Below are positions 18,430-26,447 of a stretch of 64,000 nt of DNA, piece after piece (the first letter of the stretch is position 1; each line of letters opens with the position of its first letter). Both the position numbers and the translations under genes were made by a program. The notes beneath the pieces are model-generated. The model was not told the origin of the DNA. It made no database searches and saw only the letters and a list, made by a program, of their open reading frames with translations. The DNA is from Pedobacter arcticus A12 (lineage in GTDB: Bacteria > Bacteroidota > Bacteroidia > Sphingobacteriales > Sphingobacteriaceae), in the NCBI RefSeq assembly GCF_000302595.1, contig NZ_JH947126.1, forward strand, positions 156,454 to 220,453, read 5' to 3'.

Positions 18430-20364
18430 ATGAAGAATATATTTAAGAAAAGTTCCGAAAAGGATTTCGTTAAACTCGATAATCAGGAACGTTTAACCAT
18501 TATTGAAAGAGCTTGTAAGCAGGTTTCTCGCGGGGTTTTCTTCTCTACGGTTATCATAATCGCTTCGTTTTTGCCTGTGTTTTTATTAACCGGACAAGAA
18601 GGAAAACTCTTTCATCCCTTAGCTTACACTAAAACTTTTATTTTAATAGTAGATGCCTTATTGGTGATTACGCTGGCACCTGTTTTAATTTCCTTTTTTA
18701 TGAAAGGGAATTTCAGACCCGACGATCATAATCCCATCAACAGGTTTTTAGAGCGTATTTACGAGCCTACCATCAAAGCCTGTTTAAAGCACCGAAAAAC
18801 TACCCTCGGGGTAAATATTGTGGCTTTGCTCATCAGCATTCCATTGTTGTTTAGCTTAGGAAGAGAGTTTATGCCTCCACTGGATGAACAATCTATCCTA
18901 TTTATGCCGGTGACATTGCCAGATGTTTCCAACTCGGAGATCAAAAGAATTTTGCAGGTACAGGATAAAATCATCAAATCAACGCCAGAAGTTGAACAAG
19001 TGCTAGGAAAAGCTGGAAGGGCAAATACTGCCACGGACAACTCTCCGATCAGCATGATTGAAACCATCATTCAGCTGAAGCCAAAAAGCCAATGGCGTGA
19101 GGGAATGACTAAGAAAAAGATTGTAGACGAGCTGGATGCCAAACTGCAAATCCCTGGTGTGGTTAACGGATGGACGCAACCTATCATCAACCGTATCAAC
19201 ATGCTTTCTACCGGAATCCGTACCGATGTAGGTATTAAAGTTTACGGTCAGGATTTAACAGAAATCGCTAAAGTTGAAGAGCAGATCAAAGAAAAACTAA
19301 CGGGAATAGATGGTATTAAAGACCTTTATGTAGAACCTGTAACCGGAGGAAAATACCTGAATGCTGACATTAACAGAGAAGCCTTAACTCGCTATGGTTT
19401 AACGGTAAAAGATATTAATGAGGTAGTAGAATCTGCCATTGGCGGAGTGCCTTTTACCAATACCATTGAAGGCAGGGAACGTTTTGGAATTTCCGTCCGT
19501 TTGGGTGAGGATTACCGAAACAGCGTTGCTAAACTAAAGCGAATTCCTATCAGTTCGCCAGATGCAGGAATTATTCCGCTTTCTGATGTAGTTGACTTTT
19601 CTTTCACTGATGGTCCGCCAATGATTACTTCAGAAAATGCTTTATTACGAGGTGCAGTGATGTTTAATGTGCGTGACCGCGATTTAGGAAGCACTGTAAG
19701 TGATGCTAGAAACCACGTTAATAAAGAACTTAAATTACCGAAAGGTTATTTTGTAGAATGGAGCGGACAATATGAAAATTTAATCCGTGGCGAGAAAACC
19801 TTGTTGCTCATTTTGCCTTTTGTGCTGGTGATTATTTTCCTAGCGCTTTACTTGGCATTCAATTCTATCCGGGAAGCATTCCTAAGCTTGGTTACCATAC
19901 CTTTTGCTTTAATTGGCGGAGCTTTATTAGTTTATTTCTATGGAGTTAACTTGTCTATCGCTGTGGCAGTCGGTTTCATTGCTTTGTTTGGAATTGCTGT
20001 TCAAACTGGTGTAGTGATGGTGATTTACCTCAATGATGCCATGCAACAATTGGTGAAAGAAAAAGGGAATAGCCGAGAAACCATCACCAAAGAAGACATT
20101 AAAGAGTATGTGATTATGGGAGCTTCTAAACGTTTGCGACCAAAAATTATGACCGTTTGTGTGGCACTATTCGGGTTAATTCCCGTTTTATGGAGCACTG
20201 GCGTTGGGAGTGATGTGATGGTTCCCATCGTTTTACCGATGATTGGTGGCGTTTTAACCTCATCCACACATATTTTATTAGTTACCCCGCTTATCTTTTT
20301 AATGACCAAAGAATATGAGCTTAAAAAATTTGGAAAAATGGAGGTGTTAGATGCTGTACATTAA
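18430..20364 (+). CDS. cusA: CusA/CzcA-type RND efflux pump, C-terminal half (split gene)
   Basis: A 644-aa product beginning in a hydrophilic cytosolic loop (MKNIFKKSSEKDFVKLDNQE) and continuing RACKQVSRGVFFSTVIIIAS into the next membrane helix. It contains FLPVFLLTGQEGKLFHPLA, the second periplasmic region and the last helix bundle, with GVGSDVMVPIVLPMIGG near the end, all typical of Cu/Ag or Co/Zn/Cd RND pumps. It lies in the +1 frame relative to the first half, separated by TAACATG. The frame is open back to 18412, so a single-base change near there would restore one protein. Confidence 0.85.
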   Translation: MKNIFKKSSEKDFVKLDNQERLTIIERACKQVSRGVFFSTVIIIASFLPVFLLTGQEGKLFHPLAYTKTFILIVDALLVITLAPVLISFFMKGNFRPDDHNPINRFLERIYEPTIKACLKHRKTTLGVNIVALLISIPLLFSLGREFMPPLDEQSILFMPVTLPDVSNSEIKRILQVQDKIIKSTPEVEQVLGKAGRANTATDNSPISMIETIIQLKPKSQWREGMTKKKIVDELDAKLQIPGVVNGWTQPIINRINMLSTGIRTDVGIKVYGQDLTEIAKVEEQIKEKLTGIDGIKDLYVEPVTGGKYLNADINREALTRYGLTVKDINEVVESAIGGVPFTNTIEGRERFGISVRLGEDYRNSVAKLKRIPISSPDAGIIPLSDVVDFSFTDGPPMITSENALLRGAVMFNVRDRDLGSTVSDARNHVNKELKLPKGYFVEWSGQYENLIRGEKTLLLILPFVLVIIFLALYLAFNSIREAFLSLVTIPFALIGGALLVYFYGVNLSIAVAVGFIALFGIAVQTGVVMVIYLNDAMQQLVKEKGNSRETITKEDIKEYVIMGASKRLRPKIMTVCVALFGLIPVLWSTGVGSDVMVPIVLPMIGGVLTSSTHILLVTPLIFLMTKEYELKKFGKMEVLDAVH

Positions 20365-21598
20365 AAAAATATTTATAACGCTTCCGCTGATGCTGGTGGC
20401 ACATTTAGGGCTGTTTGCGCAGGATGTAATCTCGATAGATTCGGTTTTAAAAGCCGTTGAAATCCACAATCCCGAACTTAAAATTTACGATGAGCAAGTA
20501 AAACAGCAAGATGCACTGGTAGCCGGTGCCGGTGCATGGAAAGCACCGATGGTTGGTGTAGGAACAAACATGACACCTTATAATAATTTCAGCAGAGATC
20601 GCGATATGCGTAGCGGTGCTTTGATGATTAGCGCGGAGCAAGAAATCCTAAATCGAAGTAAAAGCGAAAGTGAAAAAGCTTACCTAGCCGTTCAATCGAC
20701 GATTACCAAAGCTAAAAAAACCAATAACTTAAATGAGTTGAAAGCGCTGGCTCGCTCCTACTATTACGAAGTGGTTTTGGAAGAAAAGAAAGCAGGTTTT
20801 ATCAATAAAAACATAGAGATTTTAACCACCTTGAAGAAGGTTTCCAACATTCGTTACACTTATAACAAAGCTGACTTAGCACAAATTTATAGTTTAGACG
20901 GTAAGATTTATGAAGCTAACAACAAACTGACTACCGCACTTGCTAATGCACATATCGGAAAAATAAGATTGAACGTATTGATGAACAACCCTTATAACAG
21001 TCAGATAAAAGTTGATACGGCTTTGGTGATGAATCATTATCTAGTGGAAGACATTGATTCGGTTGTTGCGAATAGAAGTGTGATGAAAGAAACCGAAGCG
21101 CAAATCAACAGCCTACAACTGGCAAACAAGATGATTACGAGCGAGAGCAAACCGAGTTTTAATATTTCATTTGACCACATGATTACCTACAATAACATGA
21201 TGCCGAACGAATATTCCTTAATGGCAGGCATAAGCATTCCAATAGCTCCTTGGTCAGCAAAAAGCTACAAAAGCAAGCTTAAAGCCAATGAATTTGAACG
21301 AAATTCAATGCAATTGGAAAAAGACAACCTGCAGAGCAAACTCCGAGGGATGATCAAGAGCTACGAACAGCATTTGGAGCACATGAGTACCGAGCTGGAA
21401 ACTTACCAAAAGCATATTTTACCTTCTTTTCAAAAAAGTTATGAAGTGATGATGCTCAATTATCAGGAAAACAAAACGGATTTAAGTGCGGTGCTGAATA
21501 GCTGGAAGGATATAAATGATAGCCAGATCGATTACCTCAATTTGTATAACGATTATTTTAAAATGTATGTGGAATATGAAAAGAATGTGGAGCGATAG
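20351..21598 (+). CDS. cusC: TolC-family outer-membrane efflux channel (CusC-like)
   Basis: A 415-aa outer-membrane factor. Residues 1-23 form a cleavable signal peptide (ending GLFAQ), followed by two halves of long helical coiled-coil sequence with ISIDSVLKAVEIHNPELK at the start of the mature protein. It would connect the RND pump to the outside of the cell. The start overlaps the end of the pump gene by 14 nt, supporting translational coupling. Confidence 0.88.
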   Translation: MLYIKKIFITLPLMLVAHLGLFAQDVISIDSVLKAVEIHNPELKIYDEQVKQQDALVAGAGAWKAPMVGVGTNMTPYNNFSRDRDMRSGALMISAEQEILNRSKSESEKAYLAVQSTITKAKKTNNLNELKALARSYYYEVVLEEKKAGFINKNIEILTTLKKVSNIRYTYNKADLAQIYSLDGKIYEANNKLTTALANAHIGKIRLNVLMNNPYNSQIKVDTALVMNHYLVEDIDSVVANRSVMKETEAQINSLQLANKMITSESKPSFNISFDHMITYNNMMPNEYSLMAGISIPIAPWSAKSYKSKLKANEFERNSMQLEKDNLQSKLRGMIKSYEQHLEHMSTELETYQKHILPSFQKSYEVMMLNYQENKTDLSAVLNSWKDINDSQIDYLNLYNDYFKMYVEYEKNVER

Positions 21599-22913
21599 CC
21601 TTTTAGGTCGCTTAGTGGAATCAAGAAGCAAGTATCGAGAACCAAGAGATTTGCTTGGTGGCTTTGAACGGTTGAATAATTTTGGGCCTAAGGATAGTTT
21701 TTTTAGACGAGCTAAATCTCACTACTCACTACTCAATACTCACTACTGTAAGCTAATCTTTTTGTTTACTTTAATCTCTGTCTCCGCCTGTAATTCTGAT
21801 TCGAAGAAAGCAGAGACTCATCAGCAATACACCTGCTCCATGCATCCGCAGATTGTGGAAGATGGACCGGGAAGCTGTCCCATTTGTGGGATGGATTTAA
21901 CGCCTATCCGTGGGCAGCACCAAGCAACACACTCGGCAGATAGCATTTTAGCGATAGGAAATAATCCGGAACACGCCACAGTAACAATGGTGGTAAAAGA
22001 CGTCTTATACAGTCCTGATATTGCTTTGGATGGAACCGTGACCTATAACACCAATCAGGTAAAAAGCATTTCGGCAAGGGTAAGCGGGAGGATTGAAAAG
22101 AGTTTTGTGAAGTACAACTTTGAACCGGTAAAAAAAGGACAACTTTTACTCAAAGTTTATAGCGAAGATTTGGTAGCGATACAACAGGAAATGCTTTATT
22201 TAAAATCACAAAATGATACCGACTTGCTGAATAAAACAAAAACGAAATTGAGTTTGTTGGGAGTTTCTACTCAACAAATCAACCAAATTTTGCAAAGCGG
22301 AAAAGCAGATTACACCATTAATATTTATAGCAATTATGATGGTTATCTATTAAACCCAGATGCAAGTAATGAAGGTGGTTTTCAGTCGGCCAATACGCCT
22401 TTGAACATTAAAGAAGGTCAGTACATAAACAGTGGCGATTTATTATTTAAAGTTTTTAACAATAGCAACTTATGGGCTGAGTTTTACACTAACACTTTAG
22501 AAAGTGAATGGCTAAAAGTTGGCACTGCTTTGAATCTAAATATCAACGGACAATCCATCAAGAGCAAGGTCGATTTTATACAGCCTTTCTTTAAAAACAA
22601 CCAAAATTACAAAGTAATTCGGGTGGTGCTTAACAACCAAAAGCATCATTATAAAATAGGTGAACTGGCTAAAGCCACCTCAACAGCTTCACCCATCCGC
22701 GGACTTTGGATTCCTCAACAGGCGGTTTATCAATCGGGAGAGAAAAGCCTCGTTTATATCAAAATAGAAAACAGCTTAAAACCTATGGAAGTCCAAGTTT
22801 CGGCGAAAGCCGGTGATAATATTTTAGTAAAAAAAGGATTGGCAAGTGGCGATGAAATCGCGGCGAACGCCAGTTATTTAATCGACAGCGAAAGCTTTAT
22901 TAATAGCAAATGA
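21576..22913 (+). CDS. cusB: Heavy-metal RND periplasmic adaptor 1 (CusB-like) with metal-binding domain; abnormal N-terminus
   Basis: From ATG 21576 the frame gives 445 aa. The real domain content begins late: a signal-like helix KLIFLFTLISVSAC with lipobox Cys (codon at 21789-21791), a heavy-metal-binding domain YTCSMHPQIVEDGPGSCPIC, then barrel-sandwich, hairpin and beta-barrel adaptor domains. The first 71 residues are encoded by the end of the TolC gene plus repeat-like DNA (about 21600-21756) and look unlike a signal peptide n-region. No ATG lies closer to the signal helix, so the start is uncertain and the native start may have been lost. It overlaps the next adaptor by 4 nt. Confidence 0.75.
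   Translation: MKRMWSDSLLGRLVESRSKYREPRDLLGGFERLNNFGPKDSFFRRAKSHYSLLNTHYCKLIFLFTLISVSACNSDSKKAETHQQYTCSMHPQIVEDGPGSCPICGMDLTPIRGQHQATHSADSILAIGNNPEHATVTMVVKDVLYSPDIALDGTVTYNTNQVKSISARVSGRIEKSFVKYNFEPVKKGQLLLKVYSEDLVAIQQEMLYLKSQNDTDLLNKTKTKLSLLGVSTQQINQILQSGKADYTINIYSNYDGYLLNPDASNEGGFQSANTPLNIKEGQYINSGDLLFKVFNNSNLWAEFYTNTLESEWLKVGTALNLNINGQSIKSKVDFIQPFFKNNQNYKVIRVVLNNQKHHYKIGELAKATSTASPIRGLWIPQQAVYQSGEKSLVYIKIENSLKPMEVQVSAKAGDNILVKKGLASGDEIAANASYLIDSESFINSK
21600..21756. repeat. Repeat-like DNA between channel and adaptor genes
   Basis: This stretch contains AGTATCGAG (21631-21639) and a run of direct CTCACTACT-type units (about 21717-21746). The first motif recurs at 24640-24650, downstream of the DUF3347 gene. 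The stretch lies between the TolC stop and the adaptor's signal helix, where a short spacer and start codon would be expected. Confidence 0.55.
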
Positions 22914-24079
22914 AAAGTACCATTAGTATAATTATAGTTCTTGTCTCTTTCTTTTTGTCTTCTTGTGGCAACTCGAATAAAGAAAAACAAGCGCAAAACG
23001 CAACGGAAAAGGTAAAATACACCTGCCCTATGCATCCGCAGATTGTGGAAGACCAACCGGGCTCCTGCCCCATTTGTGGGATGGACTTAGTAAAAGTTCA
23101 AGACACCGACACCGATGAAATCATCTTGGATGAAAACCAAATTAGGTTGGCCAATATCAAAACGCAGAAAATGGTTTTGGGTGCTTACCAAAACACTATT
23201 CTATTGAACGCCCGAGTGGTTAGTAATCCAGAAAGTAACTCGGTAATTTCCAGCCGTTTTAAAGGTCGGGTGGATAAACTTTATCAGCAAGAAATCGGCG
23301 CAAGCATTAAAAAAGGCACACCTTTGTATCAAGTTTATAGCGAGGAATTATTGGCTTTACAGAAAGAATACCTATTAAACAAAAAGCTACAAGCAGAATT
23401 TCCGTCAGAAAGTATTTACAAAAAGCTAGCGGAAGCCAGTAAAAGCAAACTCCAATTGTATGGGTTAAGCAACAACGATGTTGACCGTATAAAAAATCAT
23501 TCGCAACAGGCGCATATCACGGTTTATGCCCAAAAAACTGATATAATCACAGGAATTTCCGTTACCGAAGGACAATATCTGATCGAGGGAACACCGGTTT
23601 TTACTTTAGAAAACCTAGACAAAGTTTGGATAGAAGCAGATTCATATCCGCAAGAAGCGAAGGCTGTTAAAATTGGCTCAGCTATAACGGTTAACATTAA
23701 CGGAAACCAGCATCAAGCAAAAGTGGAGTTTTTAAGTCCCCAATTAAACAGCAATACTCAAATTATCACCTTACGGACAAGCATTGCCAACGCAAATCAG
23801 CAATATTTCCCCGGAATGAAAGCGAGTGTTATATTAAATAGCAATACTCATAAAGATGCGCTAACTTTGCCCGTTAACGCAGTCATCCGTACAGAAAATG
23901 GTGTTTACATTTGGGTAAAACAAGAACATGGGTTTGTGCGTAAAACTGTTGAAATTGCTTCGGAAAACAAGAATGACGTGTTGTTAAAAGACAGTTTAAC
24001 AAAAAATGAAGAGCTGGTGATCAGTGGCACCTATCTTTTAGAAAGTGAATACAAATTAAGAACAGGAAAGAACAATTAA
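22910..24079 (+). CDS. Heavy-metal RND periplasmic adaptor 2 (CusB-like) with metal-binding domain
   Basis: A 389-aa lipoprotein adaptor: signal peptide with lipobox LSSC (Cys19), heavy-metal-binding domain with YTCPMHPQIVEDQPGSCPIC and GMDL, then HlyD-type barrel-sandwich (RFKGRVDKLYQQEIGASIKK), helical hairpin and beta-barrel segments. It starts at an ATGA overlap with adaptor 1 and resembles it throughout, so the pair arose by duplication or both are needed as a hetero-hexamer. It has a normal short N-terminus, in contrast to adaptor 1. Confidence 0.9.
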   Translation: MKSTISIIIVLVSFFLSSCGNSNKEKQAQNATEKVKYTCPMHPQIVEDQPGSCPICGMDLVKVQDTDTDEIILDENQIRLANIKTQKMVLGAYQNTILLNARVVSNPESNSVISSRFKGRVDKLYQQEIGASIKKGTPLYQVYSEELLALQKEYLLNKKLQAEFPSESIYKKLAEASKSKLQLYGLSNNDVDRIKNHSQQAHITVYAQKTDIITGISVTEGQYLIEGTPVFTLENLDKVWIEADSYPQEAKAVKIGSAITVNINGNQHQAKVEFLSPQLNSNTQIITLRTSIANANQQYFPGMKASVILNSNTHKDALTLPVNAVIRTENGVYIWVKQEHGFVRKTVEIASENKNDVLLKDSLTKNEELVISGTYLLESEYKLRTGKNN

Positions 24080-24102
24080 TTAAAACCTTAAATAAATATC
24101 AA

Positions 24103-24627
24103 ATGAAAAATTACATCTTGGGTTTAGCCCTTACCGGAATGATTTACAGTGCTTACGCTTGTACTAATCCGTCAGCAAACAACACCAACGCAGAAAACAC
24201 GAAGACTTCTGCCGAACAAGCTCAAAACAATCCTAAATTTGCCGATGCAAAAGTGAACGAAGTTTATCAGCATTACATTCACTTAAAAACCGCTTTGGTT
24301 AACGAGGATAATAAGGAAGCTACAGTTGGTGCAGAAATGCTTTCAAAAGCGATAAAAGATGCTGGTATCGAGTCAAAAATTATCAAAGGAATGGTTAGTG
24401 CTAAAGATTTGACAGCGAAAAGAGCTCAGTTTAGCAATTTATCGAACGAGTTAGCTGATACTTTTCGTAAATCTAAATTGGAAAGTGGCGTGGTTTATAA
24501 GCAATATTGCCCAATGGCTAATGACAATAACGGAGGTTACTGGTTGGCAAGCGAAAATAAAATCCAAAATCCTTATTACGGAAGCAAAATGATGAGTTGC
24601 GGAAGCGTGGAGGAAGAGATTAAGTAA
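24103..24627 (+). CDS. DUF3347 lipoprotein, metal-resistance accessory
   Basis: A 174-aa lipoprotein with signal peptide and lipobox SAYAC (Cys20), a linker rich in Asn/Thr, and a DUF3347 domain from about residue 48. The domain's conserved end, YCPMANDNNGGYWLAS and YYGSKMMSCG, provides Cys and Met residues suited to binding Cu(I) or Ag(I). In other Bacteroidota this domain occurs fused to CusB-like adaptors; here it is separate and last in the operon. Metal binding is inferred. Confidence 0.83.
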   Translation: MKNYILGLALTGMIYSAYACTNPSANNTNAENTKTSAEQAQNNPKFADAKVNEVYQHYIHLKTALVNEDNKEATVGAEMLSKAIKDAGIESKIIKGMVSAKDLTAKRAQFSNLSNELADTFRKSKLESGVVYKQYCPMANDNNGGYWLASENKIQNPYYGSKMMSCGSVEEEIK

Positions 24628-24639
24628 CTATAAGTAACT

Positions 24640-24723
24640 AGTATCGAGTAACAAGACATTAAACTTCTACTCGATACTTAATTTTTACCTTCTACTTGAT
24701 ACTTGCTACTTCTTAAAACTTAT
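24640..24723. repeat. Inverted repeat downstream of the efflux operon (also terminator-like)
   Basis: AGTATCGAGTA at 24640-24650 and TACTCGATACT at 24668-24678 form a perfect 11-bp inverted repeat followed by TAATTTTT, so it may terminate the operon. Further degenerate CTACTTGATACTTGCTACTT sequence runs to about 24712. It shares AGTATCGAG with 21631-21639. Confidence 0.6.
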
Positions 24724-24758
24724 CACCTATAACTTACAACCTTCAGTTTACAAAAAAG

Positions 24759-25457
24759 ATGTTCCAAAAAGACCTCTACGGTACAATATTAAAAGATTTC
24801 TACAACGGAAAAACTGATTTGGAAGTATTGCTCCACAACCATTATGGCGAGGCGGAGGACTACCCTATTCCGATGTTTTTTCGCGAAGAAAAGGATATGC
24901 CCGAAGCGGAAACCATTGCTTTAAACTTATGCAAAGGAAAAGTTTTAGATTTAGGTGCCGGTAGTGGAAACCATGCACTTTGTTTGCAACAAAAAGGTTT
25001 TGAGGTTACAGCAATTGATATTTCGGAAGGTGCCTGTGAGGTGATGAAGCTACGTGGCGTAGAAAAAGTGGTTTGTGCGGATGTAATGAAGTATAGCGCA
25101 GAAAAGTTTGATACGCTTTTGCTGATGATGAATGGCATTGGTTTCTGTGGTTATATTGATGACTTGAAGCTTTTCTTAAAACACGCAGAAACGCTTTTAA
25201 ATCCTGGTGGGCAAATTTTATTCGATTCCTCGGATGTTGCCTATTTATATGAAGATTTGGATCGCACCGCCGAACCTTATTATGGCGAAACCGATTACCA
25301 ATACGAATACCAAGACGAAAAAGGGGAATGGTTCTCCTGGCTTTACATTGATGAATGGACTATGCGAAAAGTGGCCAAAGAATGCGGATGGGAATTACAG
25401 GTGGTTTACCAAAATTTGAATGATAATTATCTGGGGAGGTTGACTAAAACCGCCTAA
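24759..25457 (+). CDS. Class I SAM-dependent methyltransferase
   Basis: A 232-aa Rossmann-fold methyltransferase. The SAM-binding motif I is VLDLGAGSGNHALCLQQ (about residues 62-78), followed by the acidic strand-2 end VTAIDIS and motif FDTLLLMMNGIGFCG. Substrate cannot be predicted. It follows the efflux operon on the same strand, but 131 nt of repeat DNA lies between, so a shared function is not implied. Confidence 0.88.
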   Translation: MFQKDLYGTILKDFYNGKTDLEVLLHNHYGEAEDYPIPMFFREEKDMPEAETIALNLCKGKVLDLGAGSGNHALCLQQKGFEVTAIDISEGACEVMKLRGVEKVVCADVMKYSAEKFDTLLLMMNGIGFCGYIDDLKLFLKHAETLLNPGGQILFDSSDVAYLYEDLDRTAEPYYGETDYQYEYQDEKGEWFSWLYIDEWTMRKVAKECGWELQVVYQNLNDNYLGRLTKTA

Positions 25458-25589
25458 ATAGCTTCCGTATTATCCAATCAAAGCCCTGACATTAATTATT
25501 AAGCTTTAATTCGCCCTTGGAATTTGCGGTTGTGATGAAGAAGTAAAACCACTGCCTTTCATAGCAAATTCCGCAGGCTACAGTTTTTG

Positions 25590-25615
25590 GTTACTTTTTT
25601 CTGTAAAAAAGTCAC
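25590..25615. repeat. Short inverted repeat (GTTACTTTTTT type)
   Basis: GTTACTTTTTT at 25590-25600 and AAAAAAGTCAC at 25605-25615 pair almost perfectly around a 4-nt loop. It could act as a weak terminator for the methyltransferase gene. Confidence 0.45.
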
Positions 25616-25662
25616 TACCATTGCCCGGCTGAGGGCAGGCAAGGCTGTGTGTGTAGGCAAAT

Positions 25663-26130
25663 CTACGGCTTAATTATCGCCCAACCTTGCGCATTTCTAA
25701 TAATCAGTTCCCCGTTTCCGCTTGGAACAACACCAATAAAAGATAATAGCTGATTACGGTTTAACCCTTGCTCTGCCAGAGAATTATTGCACTGAACAAT
25801 AATCACCCCTTTTTTCAATAAATCTTTCAAAGCCGCCTCGTAAATACTTCCTTTCAACATTACCTTAGTTCCTGCAGAAAAAGCGACCATCTCAATCTTA
25901 ACTTTCCCTGTCAATCTTGGATCGGTAAGTGCATTATTAATATTTCTGATTGCTTTCTCTACCGTTTTAGGCTCGTCGGTATCTAACTGATAAATCGCAT
26001 AATAATTTTCACGGCCAGCCACTGCACCTTCAAACTTTTGGTTTTCTACTTCCACCGCTGATGGTTTAATTTTTTGGCTACAAGCACCTAAGGCTAACAA
26101 TAGAATAAATAAAGGGAATAATTTTCTCAT
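25663..26130 (-). CDS. DsrE-family lipoprotein
   Basis: From ATG 26130 the product is 155 aa: lipoprotein signal peptide MRKLFPLFILLLALGAC, then a DsrE/DsrF-like alpha/beta domain with KIEMVAFSAGTKVMLKG and GVIIVQCNNSLAEQGL. The Cys in VQCNNS occupies the usual DsrE cysteine site. DsrE-fold proteins handle sulfur or interact with such proteins; a lipid-anchored form suggests an envelope role. A longer frame to 26208 would add an implausible N-terminus ahead of the signal peptide. Confidence 0.78.
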   Translation of the reverse strand: MRKLFPLFILLLALGACSQKIKPSAVEVENQKFEGAVAGRENYYAIYQLDTDEPKTVEKAIRNINNALTDPRLTGKVKIEMVAFSAGTKVMLKGSIYEAALKDLLKKGVIIVQCNNSLAEQGLNRNQLLSFIGVVPSGNGELIIRNAQGWAIIKP

Positions 26131-26347
26131 CTTGAAACTGAAATATGTGATAAAAGGTAAAATAGCCTTGGCTGATTTACTCCAAAAAAGAAGCCAAGAT
26201 AAAGACATATTTGTTTTTTTCTGAAAGAAGGTAGGTCATTGTTTTCTAAATTAACCGAGAGTCTGCATATTTCCATCCATAATGTAATGACAACCGACTT
26301 TTCTTTAAACCACGGACGTTGAATCCTAAGGTGTACTCAAGAACTGG

Positions 26348-26374
26348 CAGATCTCTCCTATCGTCGAGATGACG
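26348..26374. repeat. Dispersed inverted-repeat family, half-copy B
   Basis: In reverse complement it reads CGTCATCTCGACGATAGG and so on, matching the arms of the element at 12345-12439. The partner arm upstream is too degraded to delimit. Confidence 0.55.
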
Positions 26375-26385
26375 CAACGTTAAAA

Positions 26386-26426
26386 ACAAAAAAAGCTGCT
26401 TCAATTTTTAAATCGAAACAGCTTTT
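26386..26426 (-). terminator. Terminator of clpC
   Basis: Arms AAAAGCTG (26391-26398) and CAGCTTTT (26419-26426) with additional TTCAAT/ATCGAA inner pairing form a long hairpin followed by T on the minus strand, about 20 nt past the clpC stop. Confidence 0.75.
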
Positions 26427-26447
26427 AAAAAATTAATCAAATTTTAT

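Noticed and set aside
18412-18432. Programmed ribosomal frameshift to make a full-length pump
   Set aside because: No slippery heptamer or clear downstream pseudoknot was seen, and the shift needed is +1; a mutation or a coupled restart explains the data more simply.
21717-21746. CRISPR-like direct repeats
   Set aside because: The CTCACTACT units are 7-9 nt, contiguous and without spacers.
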